Of a stretch of DNA of 64,000 bases, positions 57,445 through 64,000 are shown piece by piece (within the stretch, counting starts at the first letter, position 1; every line of letters starts with the position of its first letter). Source of the stretch: Collimonas sp. PA-H2 (GTDB lineage Bacteria > Pseudomonadota > Gammaproteobacteria > Burkholderiales > Burkholderiaceae_D); the NCBI RefSeq assembly GCF_002564105.1, contig NZ_PDBX01000001.1:3410001-3474000 (forward strand), read 5' to 3'. The position numbers and the translations under genes were made by a program. The notes under the pieces were generated by a model that was given only the letters and a program-made list of their open reading frames with translations, was not told the origin of the DNA and ran no database searches.

Positions 57445-57897
57445 ATGGAAATTGACGCCAAAGGCTGGAAAATCCTGGCCGCGATCCAGCGCGACGGCCG
57501 CATTTCGCTGAAAGCACTCGCCGACCATTGCGGCCTGTCGCTGCCGGCCACGTCGGAGCGGCTCAAACGGCTAGAGGAGGCAGGAATCGTCAGCGGCTAT
57601 CGCGCCGTGGTCAATGCGGAAGCAGTCGGCTACGGTGTCATGGCGGTGATCGGCATCACCACCGCGCAGCCTGACAAGGCACGCCTGATCGCCCAGCTGC
57701 AGGCCATGCCGGAAGTCCTCGAATGCCTGCATGTGACGGGGCAGGATTCGTTTCTGCTGCGCGTGGCCGCCAAGGATATCCGTCATCTTGAGCGTTTCGT
57801 TGGCAGCATCAACCATTACGGTGAAACGCGGACTTCGATTGTCATGTCGACGCCGATCGAGCAGCGTTCGATTGCCCAATTTCCTGCCGAATTGTGA
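57445..57897 (+). CDS. Lrp/AsnC family regulator of the LysE exporter
   Basis: 150 residues from the ATG at 57445 (MEIDAKGWKILAAIQRDGRI, the usual Lrp beginning); no ribosome site is visible. N-terminal HTH (LADHCGLSLPATSERLKRLE) and C-terminal RAM domain. Probably senses the amino acid exported by the divergent LysE protein; the 133-base gap would hold its binding sites. Confidence 0.88.
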   Translation: MEIDAKGWKILAAIQRDGRISLKALADHCGLSLPATSERLKRLEEAGIVSGYRAVVNAEAVGYGVMAVIGITTAQPDKARLIAQLQAMPEVLECLHVTGQDSFLLRVAAKDIRHLERFVGSINHYGETRTSIVMSTPIEQRSIAQFPAEL

Positions 57898-58295
57898 AAT
57901 GAAATCTCGCCAGCCGCCCTGGTGCGAGCGGGTGGAAATAAGGTGCGCATGGCGCGAGGTGGCGCTTGGCAGCCATTCTGCAGCATATGCACGGCAAGCC
58001 TGGGATGTTTTATATGCAAGACCCCAAAAAAGAAATGGGCTATGCCCTGTTTTGGACATAACCCATTCCGACTGTTACCTTTCAAGAGGTAGGTTTACTT
58101 TACATTCATCGTGCCGCTCGCGTCAACTGTAGAAATTCACAGCTTGATGGCGCCGGTGTTGCAGCGCGCCCCAGAGTTAATTAAAAATGGCCCCTTTTTT
58201 CGTTTGGACGGGCATCTAGGTAAGACCGTGTTGAAAACGACGCATCAGGCAAGGCGTTGTTCGACGCGTTTTACTACCTTTACCTGGAGGCGCCT
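57898..58295. other. Intergenic upstream of the metzincin lipoprotein
   Basis: 398 bases without a credible gene. It contains an imperfect inverted repeat (58034-58047 with 58054-58067, AATGGG/CCCATT ends). A T-rich run flanks it only when read on the minus strand, so it could be a leftward terminator or an RNA hairpin. A possible sigma-54 promoter lies at 58148-58162. Confidence 0.45.
58148..58162 (+). promoter_or_regulatory. Possible sigma-54 promoter of the metzincin lipoprotein
   Basis: TGGCGCC-GGTG-TTGC keeps the invariant GG and GC 10 bases apart and the TTGC half, but differs from TGGCACG at two positions. It lies 134 bases before the GTG start. Could be chance. Confidence 0.45.
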
Positions 58296-60464
58296 GTGCT
58301 TGATAAGAATGCGTTACGAACACTGCGGCTAAAGAAAGCCGCATCGAATTTGGCGATCGTCATTTCCGGCACGCTGCTGGCTGCTTGCAGCGACGGCGGT
58401 TCGGGCCTGCAGGGCGCGGTTTCTTCGGCTGCGGCACAGCAGCCGCAAGCCAGGCCGGCGACCATTACGCCTTCAAGCACGGTCGCTGCACAGCCAGCTA
58501 CGACGCCGGCAACTACAACCCCCGCAACTGCAACGCCGATAGCCACGATCCCGGCAGTTACAACGCCAATCGCTACGACTCCAGCAAGCACAACTCCGAC
58601 AGCTACGACACCCGCAGTTACCGTGGCTCCCGCCGTCGCGAAACCCGGCCTGTATATCAGTGAAGTAGCGGCCAACTACCGCCGCACGGATGGCGTCAGC
58701 TGGGTGGAGGTTTTCAATAATTCACCGCAAGCAATCCATCTGAGCGACTATCGCCTGCGCGCCACCGGCTGGAATATTGCCACCCAAGATATCAGTACGA
58801 CGCCGATGAATTTCGATCTGCCGAAAGTGGATATTCCCGCCGGCGGCTATTTCGTCATCGCCGGAAAATTCATGCCGTTCCTGGCGAATACGGATAAGTC
58901 AGCCTATGTCTCCAAGACTGCCGTCGCCAACGGCAGCAGCAAGACCTATCTGCCTTACTGGAGCGACACGGAAGGTTTTGTCGAACTGCTGACGGCGAGC
59001 GACAACAAGACAGCAGATTTCATCCGCTTTGGCACATCGGCGGTAACGCCGCAGACCCCATCGGCATGGAGCGGCGACAATGTAGCGGCGTTTCCCGCCA
59101 AGCCCAATTACGTGACGGTAGCCACGCCCGATCCGCTGGACAGCTACGACGGTTCGATCGTACGGCTGAGCCGCAGTTTCACGGCCAGCGGCAGCAAGAG
59201 CGACTGGAGCCGAGTGGCGTTTTCGACGCCGGGCGGACCGAATGATGTGCCGGCCAATGCGATCGACAGCGACAAGGACGGCATCCCGGATTCCGCCAAA
59301 GTCCAGGGCGGGACATTCGGCGGCATGGATTTATACAGCCTCGGCGCGCGCAAGGGCCAGCGCGATATTTTCATTCACGTCAACTACATGAGCAGCGCCA
59401 CCGACACGGCGGTGACGCCGCAGAAGAATGCCCTGCAAATGGTGGTCGACGCGTTCAGTACGCATAACGTCAAGATTCACTTCGATGTCGGCAATCTGTT
59501 CAGCAGCTCGGTTTCCCCGGCCAGCTTTAATCTGTCGGGAGACGTCAGCCATAAAGTCGCTTTTGAGAAGTGCACGCAGATCCTTTCATCGACCGCCACT
59601 TCCAATTCCGACTTCACGCCCGATGACGGCTGTTCCAGCATCTACAAGTATTCGAGCGGATCGTTCGACGTCCGCCGCAAGCCGGTGTACCGCTTCATGC
59701 AGATGGCCAGCTCGCAGCTCGCCAGCGGCGCCGGCGGCTCGTCCGGCATCGCCGAGCTGCCTGGTAACAAATTCCTGGTGACGCTGGGCGGCTCCGGCTT
59801 TACGCCGAATAACGCCAGGCTTCAAACCATCCTGGTCAACTTCCAGGGCGGCACCATCATGCATGAATTCGGCCATACCCTGGGATTGCATCACGGCGGT
59901 TTCGAGGATCAGAACTACAAGCCGAACTACTTCAGCATCATGAACTATATGTACCAGCTCAACGGCCTGCCGGCCAATGCGAGCGGCAGCAGTCCGCTGC
60001 AACGCTACTACTACACCTTCAACAACGATTTCAATTCGCCGGTCCCGGGCCATGCCACGGCGGGCTCCTACAGGCTCTGCGATCTTCCTGAAGGACCCTG
60101 CAATGCGGTTTTCAAGATTGATTATTCCAACGGTTCGGGCAAGAGCCTGGACGAAGCCAACTTGCTGGAAGCCGATAACATTGGCCGTGGCAGTGTGAAT
60201 GGCGCCTATCTGGACTGGAACCTGAACGGCGTGCAGGATCCGGCGAGCTACGCTTATGACTATATCAACGGCCAGACCGTGATGCAGGACAATGACGACT
60301 GGAGCAAGCTGATCCTGGCAGCCAACCCTCATCAAGTCGCCACGGCAGGCTTGGAAGCCAAGGCTGGCGTGCGCCTGGGCGAGCTCAGGAAACGTGGCAT
60401 GATCGCCCTGGAGCAGCCGCCATCCGTGCATTTGCTGAAAGAACTCACCAGCCTGAAATATTGA
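58296..60464 (+). CDS. Lipoprotein with lamin-tail domain and metzincin protease domain
   Basis: 722 residues from the GTG at 58296, fixed by GGAGG 5 bases upstream. Lipobox LAAC (ISGTLLAACSDGG), a Thr/Pro/Ala repeat linker (about 60-120), a lamin-tail domain (GLYISEVAANYRR...WVEVFNNS, about 125-300), then a protease domain with HEFGHTLGLHH (523-533; HExxHxxGxxH) and a downstream Met-turn in SIMNYMY. Likely surface-anchored zinc protease; the C-terminal about 170 residues are unassigned. Its substrate is unknown. Confidence 0.82.
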   Translation: MLDKNALRTLRLKKAASNLAIVISGTLLAACSDGGSGLQGAVSSAAAQQPQARPATITPSSTVAAQPATTPATTTPATATPIATIPAVTTPIATTPASTTPTATTPAVTVAPAVAKPGLYISEVAANYRRTDGVSWVEVFNNSPQAIHLSDYRLRATGWNIATQDISTTPMNFDLPKVDIPAGGYFVIAGKFMPFLANTDKSAYVSKTAVANGSSKTYLPYWSDTEGFVELLTASDNKTADFIRFGTSAVTPQTPSAWSGDNVAAFPAKPNYVTVATPDPLDSYDGSIVRLSRSFTASGSKSDWSRVAFSTPGGPNDVPANAIDSDKDGIPDSAKVQGGTFGGMDLYSLGARKGQRDIFIHVNYMSSATDTAVTPQKNALQMVVDAFSTHNVKIHFDVGNLFSSSVSPASFNLSGDVSHKVAFEKCTQILSSTATSNSDFTPDDGCSSIYKYSSGSFDVRRKPVYRFMQMASSQLASGAGGSSGIAELPGNKFLVTLGGSGFTPNNARLQTILVNFQGGTIMHEFGHTLGLHHGGFEDQNYKPNYFSIMNYMYQLNGLPANASGSSPLQRYYYTFNNDFNSPVPGHATAGSYRLCDLPEGPCNAVFKIDYSNGSGKSLDEANLLEADNIGRGSVNGAYLDWNLNGVQDPASYAYDYINGQTVMQDNDDWSKLILAANPHQVATAGLEAKAGVRLGELRKRGMIALEQPPSVHLLKELTSLKY

Positions 60465-60492
60465 TGCTTCCTTAAGTCATGACAAATCACCG

Positions 60493-60591
60493 GTAGGGTG
60501 GGCACTCCGTGCCCACGCGGATATGGCGGGCACGAATGCCTAGGGACGTGAATCTCCACGGCACAGCGTGGGCACGGAGTGCCCACCCTAC
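60493..60591. repeat. Core of the MITE-like repeat, copy 3 (99 bases)
   Basis: It starts GTAGGGTGGGCACTCCGTGC and ends with the inverse (GCACGGAGTGCCCACCCTAC), like the cores inside the two larger elements, but lacks their outer ends and target duplication. The arms pair into a long stem. It shows that the core can exist alone. Confidence 0.85.
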
Positions 60592-60666
60592 GATATCGAT
60601 TTTCAGAATGTTGGTTTGTCCTGTTTTATGAAATTCTCAATAGGTGGCATGACAAGGACGATCGCT

Positions 60667-61245
60667 ATGCATCATTTCGGTTTGCTGCTATCGGCCGCGG
60701 CTCTGGCGGCTTGCGCCTGCCAGAGCGTGGCCAGCGATCGCCTGCGGTTCGATGGCGTGCCGCTGGAGAGTGCGGAAATACTGGTGGAGCATGTCGAGGT
60801 GAATCCGGCCGGCCAGCTGAAGCTCGACCTCGGCCCGCAAGGGCAGGTGACCATCTCGCCCTGGCCGAGCGCCCTGCCTGGACAGCTGCGGGCGCAGTAC
60901 GTCACGCTCAGGCAAACCGCGCACCCGGCCGGTCCGGTTCAGTCGCTGCTGTTGCGTACAGCGGGAGGCAAGGAGCCATGGCTGACGCTGGTGGCCAACG
61001 GTGGATTGAACTGGGGACTGCTGCCAGGCATTCGTCTGCGAGGAACTACCGGGGGCGTCAAGATCACTGGTTTGAAAATCGAAATCTCCGTGACGCCAGG
61101 CAAGGACGTCAAGTTCCGGGATGCAGCCATGCATTGCTGGCAGTTTGGCTTGCTTGCGGTGCGCCAGCCGCCGGTGATGAAGGGCATCGCTCAGGAAGGT
61201 GAGCCGCGCGCCGACTGGTACTTGCGCGCAGATGTGGAATGTTGA
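60667..61245 (+). CDS. Small putative lipoprotein, unrecognised
   Basis: 192 residues from the ATG at 60667, chosen for AAGGA 8 bases upstream; ATGs at 60628 and 60649 are alternatives, and any start before 60592 would lie in the repeat. Signal segment HHFGLLLSAAALAACACQS contains a lipobox (LAAC). The rest is beta-rich with no known motif (FDGVPLESAEILVEHVEVN, ITGLKIEISVTPGKD). Not recognised. It follows the metzincin gene after the repeat. Confidence 0.6.
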   Translation: MHHFGLLLSAAALAACACQSVASDRLRFDGVPLESAEILVEHVEVNPAGQLKLDLGPQGQVTISPWPSALPGQLRAQYVTLRQTAHPAGPVQSLLLRTAGGKEPWLTLVANGGLNWGLLPGIRLRGTTGGVKITGLKIEISVTPGKDVKFRDAAMHCWQFGLLAVRQPPVMKGIAQEGEPRADWYLRADVEC

Positions 61246-61321
61246 ACAGCCAGTGCAGCAAACCTTTAATCAACAAAATACGACTTCCGTTTCCGCAAGC
61301 TGTATTTCTGTCAGTGGCTTG

Positions 61322-61888
61322 TCAAGGCGATTGCAGCTGAGACTTTGGCTGACGCCATTCGCGCGCCAGTAAGGCGTAGCCATATTCGTCGGACCAGGCG
61401 CCCTTGAAAAAGATATTTTCCCGAAAGTGCGCCTCGCGCCGGAATCCCAGTTTTTCAAGCAACCGCTGCACGCGCAGGTTGGAGGCATCCACGGTGGCGG
61501 TGATGCGGTGCTTCCTGAGATCGTCGAACAGGGTAGCAATGACTCTGGAAAGAGCTTCCATGGCGTAGCCTTGCTTTTGATAGCGAGGATCGAAGGTCAC
61601 GCCTATCTCGGCTTGCAATCCATCGTCGAAGAAATGCACCGCTACGTCGCCCGCCAGCGCCGCATCTTCCTTGCGTTCGGCAGCAATCTGAAACCATGTG
61701 TCGTCGGAATTGAACGCCAGCTTGTGCTGCTGTTCGAAGAAGGCTTCGGCATCCGCCGCAGAATAGCTGGCCCAGCTTTGATAACGCGCCACGTCCGGCT
61801 GGTTGCGATAGCTGGTAAACACCGGCAGATCGTCGCGGCTGAAGCTTCTTAGCAGAAGCCGTTCTGTCGCCAGCGGCAATATATCCAT
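61322..61888 (-). CDS. GNAT family N-acetyltransferase (RimJ/RimL type)
   Basis: 188 residues, Acetyltransf_3 type. It starts LATERLLLRSFSRDDLPVF; the acetyl-CoA loop is in DPRYQKQGYAMEALSRVI (Q/RxxGxG/A-like), and the C-terminal LLEKLGFRREAHFRENIFFKG is the RimJ/L hallmark. The substrate may be a protein N terminus or small amine. A promoter resembling the ECF-type promoters of the sigma region is placed to transcribe it (61999-62027). Confidence 0.9.
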   Translation of the reverse strand: MDILPLATERLLLRSFSRDDLPVFTSYRNQPDVARYQSWASYSAADAEAFFEQQHKLAFNSDDTWFQIAAERKEDAALAGDVAVHFFDDGLQAEIGVTFDPRYQKQGYAMEALSRVIATLFDDLRKHRITATVDASNLRVQRLLEKLGFRREAHFRENIFFKGAWSDEYGYALLAREWRQPKSQLQSP

Positions 61889-61998
61889 TTTGTTCTGTCT
61901 CCCGGTTCATCGCGTAACGGCTCCTCGGCGATAGCCCAGACAACACGACAAACAGTGTCATCAATATAGGCATCTCGGCTTGTTTCCCTGTTTCGCCA

Positions 61999-62027
61999 GT
62001 ATACGTGCGCGCGCTTCATTTTATTCC
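61999..62027 (-). promoter_or_regulatory. ECF-type promoter, leftward (toward GNAT gene)
   Basis: On the minus strand GGAATA (62022-62027, extended as GGGAATAAAA) is followed after 17 bases by GTATAC (61999-62004). The same pair with the same spacing recurs at 63147-63175. The likely start site is about 100 bases before the GNAT start. Confidence 0.6.
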
Positions 62028-62059
62028 CTGCCATGGGGAGCAGAGAGAAAAATATAGTG

Positions 62060-62088
62060 AGAATAACTTCTGGCCGCAAGCAGTTATA
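62060..62088 (+). promoter_or_regulatory. ECF-type promoter, rightward (toward small lipoprotein)
   Basis: AGAATA (62060-62065), 17 bases, GTTATA (62083-62088). It is the counterpart of the promoter-like pair at 63208-63236 in front of the sigma gene; the spacer shares GGCCGC. Confidence 0.6.
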
Positions 62089-62270
62089 CAAGTGACGACA
62101 CGCAGCAGTGTTTCCAGAACGGGAAACCTGGATAGCTCCCGCAGCGCAAAAGAGGTGCAACGGTGCAGTGCCGCCCCCAGTTCGCACCAGATAAAACCTG
62201 GTGTTCATTTGATTGGCAAACCAAGGCTTTTCCCGGTTTGTCATGTATTGCGACCTTATTGGAGATCATC

Positions 62271-62408
62271 ATGAAATTCGCAAAAACCATTCTCGCCATT
62301 GGCGTCACACTCCTCACTCTTGCCGCTGCCGGATGCGCACAGATGGATCCTATGAATACGGCCTCGGGCATGGCGGCAGATCAGGGCAATATTTACTCTG
62401 GACAGTGA
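62271..62408 (+). CDS. Entericidin-like small lipoprotein
   Basis: 45 residues. Lipobox AAGC in LLTLAAAGCAQMDPM, so the mature lipoprotein is about 24 residues (CAQMDPMNTASGMAADQGNI...). GGAG lies 7 bases before the ATG. Size and composition resemble entericidin-type stress lipoproteins but similarity is too short to be sure. It follows a putative ECF promoter. Confidence 0.75.
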   Translation: MKFAKTILAIGVTLLTLAAAGCAQMDPMNTASGMAADQGNIYSGQ

Positions 62409-62525
62409 CACGGACTGCAACAGTGCCGCCGGCACGGTCTGACGACGGCTGCCCGGTTATTTTTCCTGGCAGCCGCGATTCCATTCATATGTCCCATTCA
62501 TATGATTATTCGTTGGAGGAAAATC

Positions 62526-63038
62526 ATGAGTCCCATCCACTCCATGAAGTACGGTCAGTGCTTGAGCGCCCGCTACGCGCCCATCGCCGCCGCCTTGTTG
62601 CTAGCCGCTTGTGCCACGCCGGCTTCCATTCAGCCGGGCGCCAGTCAGAACGACGTTCAGGCTCGGTTCGGCGCTCCGCGCGAGGTCTATCACCTGCCGG
62701 ATGGCGCCACACGCTGGCTTTATCCCACGCAACCTGTCGGCGAGTACACGTGGGCAGCCGATATCGACGCGCATGGGCGAGTTATCAGCGTCAAACAAGT
62801 ATTGACCATCGAGGAATTCGGTCGGGCCAGGATCGGCCAGTGGACCACGCAGGATGTGCAGGTGCATTTTGGCCGACCGGTCGAAACCGCCTATTTCCCG
62901 CTCATGCGGCGCCATGTCTGGAGTTATCGCTTCCTGCAAGACGGCGTGTGGTACTCGATGATGCATTTTTATTTCGATCCGGATGGCGTATTGCGCCTCA
63001 CCCAAGCTGGCCCGGATCCGGAAGATGGGCAGAATTGA
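62526..63038 (+). CDS. SmpA/OmlA-like small lipoprotein
   Basis: 170 residues from the ATG at 62526, preceded by GGAGGAAAATC. Lipobox LAAC (AAALLLAACATPASI). The domain resembles BamE/OmlA: IQPGASQNDVQARFGAPREV followed by a second similar repeat (ARIGQWTTQDVQVHFGRPVET), then a strand-rich end. The two repeats of the short motif suggest a duplicated SmpA fold. Probably outer-membrane associated; not the housekeeping bamE by position. Confidence 0.78.
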   Translation: MSPIHSMKYGQCLSARYAPIAAALLLAACATPASIQPGASQNDVQARFGAPREVYHLPDGATRWLYPTQPVGEYTWAADIDAHGRVISVKQVLTIEEFGRARIGQWTTQDVQVHFGRPVETAYFPLMRRHVWSYRFLQDGVWYSMMHFYFDPDGVLRLTQAGPDPEDGQN

Positions 63039-63146
63039 AAATGATCGTGAACCGGACTGTCCCGCCCAGACCGAGCCAGCGGGGTAAGGCGGCGCCGCTG
63101 CGGTCTTGCTGCGTTGCCGCAAGCCAAGTGGCGTGAGGATCCCCGC

Positions 63147-63175
63147 GTATACCGCCGCGCTCTTCGTTTTATTCC
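63147..63175 (-). promoter_or_regulatory. ECF-type promoter, leftward (antisense to the OmlA-like gene)
   Basis: Minus-strand GGAATA (63170-63175, within GGGAATAAAA) and GTATAC (63147-63152), 17 bases apart. No minus-strand gene lies downstream, so any transcript would run antisense into the OmlA-like gene; it may be a relic of duplication. Confidence 0.45.
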
Positions 63176-63207
63176 CGGATTTGTCACGGCAATCAAAAAA
63201 TATCGCA

Positions 63208-63236
63208 GGAATAAATCCCGGCCGCTGACGGTTATG
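63208..63236 (+). promoter_or_regulatory. ECF-type promoter of the sigma factor gene
   Basis: GGAATA (63208-63213), 17 bases, GTTATG (63231-63236). The expected start site is about 70 bases before the leader ORF. Suggests autoregulation by the ECF sigma factor. Confidence 0.6.
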
Positions 63237-63311
63237 GGGATATGAGCGTCGGCATTTGCAGCGCTCGGATGCCGCGAGCATCTCCCGACCGAACAGGCAA
63301 TGGAGGAACTC

Positions 63312-63404
63312 ATGAGAAACGATCACAAGACACCCCCATATGGTTGGCGAAGTAGTCGCCAAACAGACAAGGCACAAAACAGGGAAAGCGGGAGATCATC
63401 GTGA
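63312..63404 (+). CDS. 30-residue leader ORF overlapping the sigma gene
   Basis: ATG with GGAGG 5 bases upstream, a near-ideal ribosome site. It encodes 30 residues, basic and polar (MRNDHKTPPYGW, RSSRQTDK, AQNRESGRSS), with no known similarity. Its TGA (63402-63404) overlaps the GTG start of the sigma gene (GTGA), so translation of the two is probably coupled. It may be a regulatory leader peptide or a relic of an older N terminus. Confidence 0.55.
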   Translation: MRNDHKTPPYGWRSSRQTDKAQNRESGRSS

Positions 63405-64000
63405 CCGCGGCCGACAAGTCACGCCGGTTCGGAGAGCTGGCGTTGCCGCATCTGGACGCTGCCTACAACCTGGCACGCTGGCTGACCGGCAGCGCGAGCG
63501 ATGCCGACGATGTGGTGCAGGATGCGTATATGCGCGCCTTCCGGTTCTTCGACGGCTTCCATGGCGACAACGCGCGCGCATGGCTACTCGCGATCGTTCG
63601 GAACACCTGGTTTACCGAATGGCGCAGGCGGAGCGACGCCGCTGACGACACCCCCTATGACGAGGCGCTGCACGACGACGAGCGGCTCCCAGGATGGGTC
63701 GACGACATCGGCAGCGATCCCGAAACGCTCGCTGTGCGGCGCGACGATGTGGACTTGATTCATCGCGCACTCGGCCTTTTGCCGGTCGAATATCGCGAGG
63801 TGCTGGTCCTGCGCGAGTTGGAAGACATGAGCTACCGCGACATTGCGACCGTTGCCGGCGTTCCGATCGGCACCGTGATGTCGCGGCTGGCGCGTGGCCG
63901 CCGCCTGCTTTGTGCGGCGGTGCGCAAGGCGCAGGGGGGGATGCCTTCGGAGCTTGCGCCGGTGCACGGTAAGGCAGAAGGCAACTTGGTCAGGATGCCT
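63401..64000 (+). CDS. ECF RNA polymerase sigma factor (3' end outside window)
   Basis: At least 200 residues, open to the window end. GTG start with GGGAG upstream. Region 2: LDAAYNLARWLTGSASDADDVVQDAYMRAFR and AWLLAIVRNTWFTEWRRR; region 4: LLPVEYREVLVLRELEDMSY and a RDIATVAGVPIGTVMSRLAR helix-turn-helix. A variable acidic linker (DAADDTPYDEALHDDERLP) joins them. The tail after about residue 178 (GGMPSELAPVHGKAEGNLVRMP) continues beyond the window. An anti-sigma gene may follow but is not visible. Confidence 0.92.
   Translation, partial: MTAADKSRRFGELALPHLDAAYNLARWLTGSASDADDVVQDAYMRAFRFFDGFHGDNARAWLLAIVRNTWFTEWRRRSDAADDTPYDEALHDDERLPGWVDDIGSDPETLAVRRDDVDLIHRALGLLPVEYREVLVLRELEDMSYRDIATVAGVPIGTVMSRLARGRRLLCAAVRKAQGGMPSELAPVHGKAEGNLVRMP

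Larger units (their letters stand above)
61889..62270. other. Intergenic with paired divergent ECF-type promoters
   Basis: 382 bases between the GNAT gene (-) and the small lipoprotein (+). The centre (about 61999-62088) holds the two promoter-like elements given separately. No further gene is seen. Confidence 0.6.
63039..63311. other. Intergenic upstream of the sigma gene
   Basis: 273 bases. It carries a second copy of the paired promoter-like elements seen at 61999-62088. No gene is seen before the leader ORF at 63312. Confidence 0.6.

Noticed and set aside
58034..58067. Hairpin before the metzincin gene as a riboswitch
   Set aside because: The stem is simple and imperfect and matches no riboswitch layout I know; the T-run is only on the minus strand.
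57816..58085. 89-codon leftward frame after the second Lrp gene
   Set aside because: Overlaps the Lrp 3' end, has no ribosome site and an unlikely composition.
60568..60666. Upstream start for the small lipoprotein at 60.6 kb
   Set aside because: The first codons lie within the palindromic repeat; ATG 60667 has a good ribosome site and a clean signal segment.

Overview
The window looks like chromosomal DNA of a betaproteobacterium in the Burkholderiales, most likely an Oxalobacteraceae member close to Collimonas. This rests on overall gene content (KdoO-WaaA, a PIMT-like/rhodanese/TolC row, DUF2968 and DUF3613 proteins, a tad locus), GC-rich coding with GC-rich third positions, and chitin-related oxidative genes. 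The genus is inference. No rRNA, tRNA or CRISPR array was seen.

Layout. 0-3 kb: Kdo hydroxylase, Kdo transferase (waaA) and a YdcF-like membrane protein, overlapping or abutting. 3.1-8.6 kb: a lower-GC leftward cassette (KAS III, ACP, KAS III, SDR, PglD-like acyltransferase, Rieske oxygenase). It ends in a truncated unidentified gene and a degenerate second copy of the waaA and ydcF 3' ends, which marks it as inserted DNA. 8.7-16.2 kb: a 2'-5' RNA ligase-like gene, then a leftward RND efflux operon (acrA-acrB-oprM-like) with a divergent TetR regulator and a near-canonical AcrR operator. 16.3-19.4 kb: TolC, rhodanese and PIMT-like genes and a second TetR regulator. 19.6-22.2 kb: a three-part cysteine desulfurase fusion divergent from an Lrp-type regulator. 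22.3-25.9 kb: a BBE-type oligosaccharide oxidase with an AA10 LPMO, a YkgJ protein and a DUF1439 lipoprotein. 26-29.7 kb: two UppP paralogues and RecQ. 30-34.6 kb: rubrerythrin, rubredoxin and rubredoxin reductase, divergent from malic enzyme maeB. 35-37.6 kb: an acyl-CoA ligase and a 5'-nucleotidase.

37.9-55.5 kb is a surface-structure region. A putative sigma-54 promoter precedes a repetitive glycine-rich lipoprotein, followed by a TpsB-type transporter. Then comes a full tad locus (flp, tadV, tadE, cpaB, cpaC, cpaE, tadA, tadB, tadC, tadD, DUF3613, tadG, DUF4282), closed by a sigma-54 enhancer-binding protein. 55.7-61.2 kb: a DUF2968 protein, a LysE exporter with an Lrp-type regulator, a lamin-tail metzincin lipoprotein and a small putative lipoprotein.

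61.3-64 kb looks like an ECF sigma-factor regulon. Two paralogous intergenic regions each carry promoter-like -35/-10 pairs on both strands with 17-base spacers. They lie in front of a GNAT gene, a 45-residue lipoprotein, and a 30-codon leader ORF overlapping the sigma gene, which runs off the window end.

Dispersed repeats: two copies of a 194-195-base MITE-like element with inverted ends and 10-base target duplications (29.8 and 34.7 kb), and a third copy of its core only (60.5 kb). The most novel-looking items are the acyl-modification cassette with its insertion scar, the ECF-type bidirectional promoters, the MITE family, and the LPMO-oxidase pair.
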